DNA from: Azorinus chamasolen
Taxonomy: Eukaryota > Mollusca > Bivalvia > Cardiida > Solecurtidae
DNA length: 64,000 nucleotides
Reading direction: 5' to 3'
Assembly: GCA_963576725.1 (NCBI GenBank)
Contig: OY755241.1
Location: 52,703,955 to 52,767,954 of the forward strand
A program made the translations under genes and the position numbers. Shown piece after piece: positions 63,368 to 64,000 of the stretch (the first letter of the stretch is position 1; every line of letters starts with the position of its first letter). The notes under the pieces were generated by a model. It was not told the DNA's origin. It saw only the letters and a list, made by a program, of their open reading frames with translations, and searched no databases.

Positions 63368-63785
63368 TACATTGAAACCTCTCATAAATGGTATAATTGT
63401 TATAAGGACACGTGGTACCTTAATTCTGGACGAAGGTTATGCAGACAGCTTCCATAGGAGCTTGCTAGCCTGCATTACTTTCGTGCTGCATTAACCCTTT
63501 CACCGACGTAGTCGCATAAATGCACCACGACAAATAGTACAGTCCCAGATCAAACGCCGCTCAGGGACTTCACTATTTGTCTCAATTTCTATTTCTTTAT
63601 AAGTGCTTTATTCCTTTGAAATGTGTATTTATTTGTCTCATTTTCTTATTCTACTGAATGATTTAACAAACTTGAATTGCAGACGACAATTAGAGATTTG
63701 GCGCCGAAAGGGTTAATCAACCTACTACTTTTGAAGGCTCTGAAATTTATTCATAAAGTGGTCACCTGAGAGTATTTCTACTGTA
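63368..63785. mobile_element. TA-target MITE, family H, copy 4, split by a TTAA MITE
   Basis: Left end tacattgaaacctctcataa; right end gagtatttctactgta. Hairpin arms gaaggttatgcagacagctt / aggagcttgctagcctgcat. The second arm is cut at gctgcaTTAA by the family B element at 63491-63716 and resumes as TTAAtcaacctacta. In copies 1 and 2 the same place reads cctgcattaagcaacc, the empty site. Confidence 0.85.
63491..63716. mobile_element. TTAA-target MITE, family B, nested in family H
   Basis: TTAA + CCCTTTCACCGACGTAGTCG left; TTTGGCGCCGAAAGGG + TTAA right. The hairpin is mostly deleted: agtcccagatcaaacgccgc then tcagggacttcac. Confidence 0.92.
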
Positions 63786-63889
63786 TAAGAAAAGAGACGA
63801 CGTTGTGAAAATGGATCAAAATGAGTTGATTACATCATTTGACGACTAAAACATAGATTAATATTTTGAAAGCGCTTGCTAAATTACAT

Positions 63890-63959
63890 GTAAAGTTCCT
63901 TTTTGGTAGATTTATTCAAAGAGGTTAGTTCTAAAATAGCCTATGAGGGAATGGTTTAA
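63890..63959. repeat. Family D MITE, right end only
   Basis: tttttggtagatttattcaa, agaggttagttctaaaatag, cctatgagggaatgg + TTTAA. The left part and hairpin are absent. Confidence 0.7.
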
Positions 63960-64000
63960 ACTTTAACGCTATGCTCGATAAATACACATTTAAATACCTT

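Overview
The window is animal nuclear DNA: AT-rich, repeat-dense and intron-containing, with no bacterial operon structure. Several repeat families have the look of bivalve mollusc repeats: palindromic elements bounded by TTAA + CCC...GGG + TTAA, elements with TA + CAGT ends, elements carrying ~155-bp tandem repeats and ending in GTGAGC-type hairpins, and tRNA-derived SINEs. A heterodont bivalve (a Dreissena-like genome would be my first guess) is recalled family knowledge, not a search result.

Layout. 1-12514 is one satellite array with a 41-bp basic unit and a kilobase-scale higher-order pattern. 12515-20400 holds a tandem-repeat element fragment, a tRNA-like head, a dead LINE C-terminus (minus), a 160-bp tandem repeat, the 3' part of a reverse-transcriptase (RT) element, a 5'-truncated CR1/L2-like LINE full of stops and frameshifts (17181-19791, plus) and a LINE tail with a C2H2 finger. 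20400-23260 is a second satellite (~188-bp units, GGATATGA motif). 25139-27925 is an RT-element copy split by a 1626-bp Helitron-like element. 28-33 kb is mostly unassigned DNA with MITEs and one long-TIR element. 33399-37410 (perhaps to 40165) is an almost intact L1/Tx1-like LINE on the minus strand: a complete apurinic endonuclease ORF and a 924-aa RT ORF separated by what looks like a single-base frameshift. 40-48 kb is MITE-rich DNA with tandem SINEs. 48.5-50.9 kb is a second RT-element copy carrying four nested insertions. 51.9-63.3 kb contains the only cellular gene I can support: the 3' part of a small three-EF-hand calcium-binding protein gene on the minus strand, with four exons, whose 5' end lies beyond the window. 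Its introns are packed with MITEs and minisatellites.

Provisional MITE labels used below. TTAA target families differ in their arms: A (CCCTTTCCCT ends), B (CCCTTTCACCGCC / GGCGCCAAAAGGG), C (CCCATTTGCTCCCA), D (CCCATTCCCTCATATTGACG), E (CCCTTCGCTTGCTGAA), F (CCTTTAGCCTGCTA). TA target families: G (CAGTTGAACTTCGATATCTC) and H (CAGTAAAACCTCTCTAATGC). P is a dispersed repeat, J a tandem-repeat-bearing element, K a foldback element, M and N two further TIR families.

The most striking pattern is modular. MITE families with unrelated termini and even different target sites share central hairpins, and hairpins of families A, D, E, G and H close on the same apical palindrome, CTCCTATAGGAG or a close variant. 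Two RT-element copies plus a third fragment in the same window act as each other's empty sites, so several insertion points, target duplications and nesting orders can be read directly from the sequence. Both larger RT copies are broken within a few bases of the same place by different rolling-circle-like elements.
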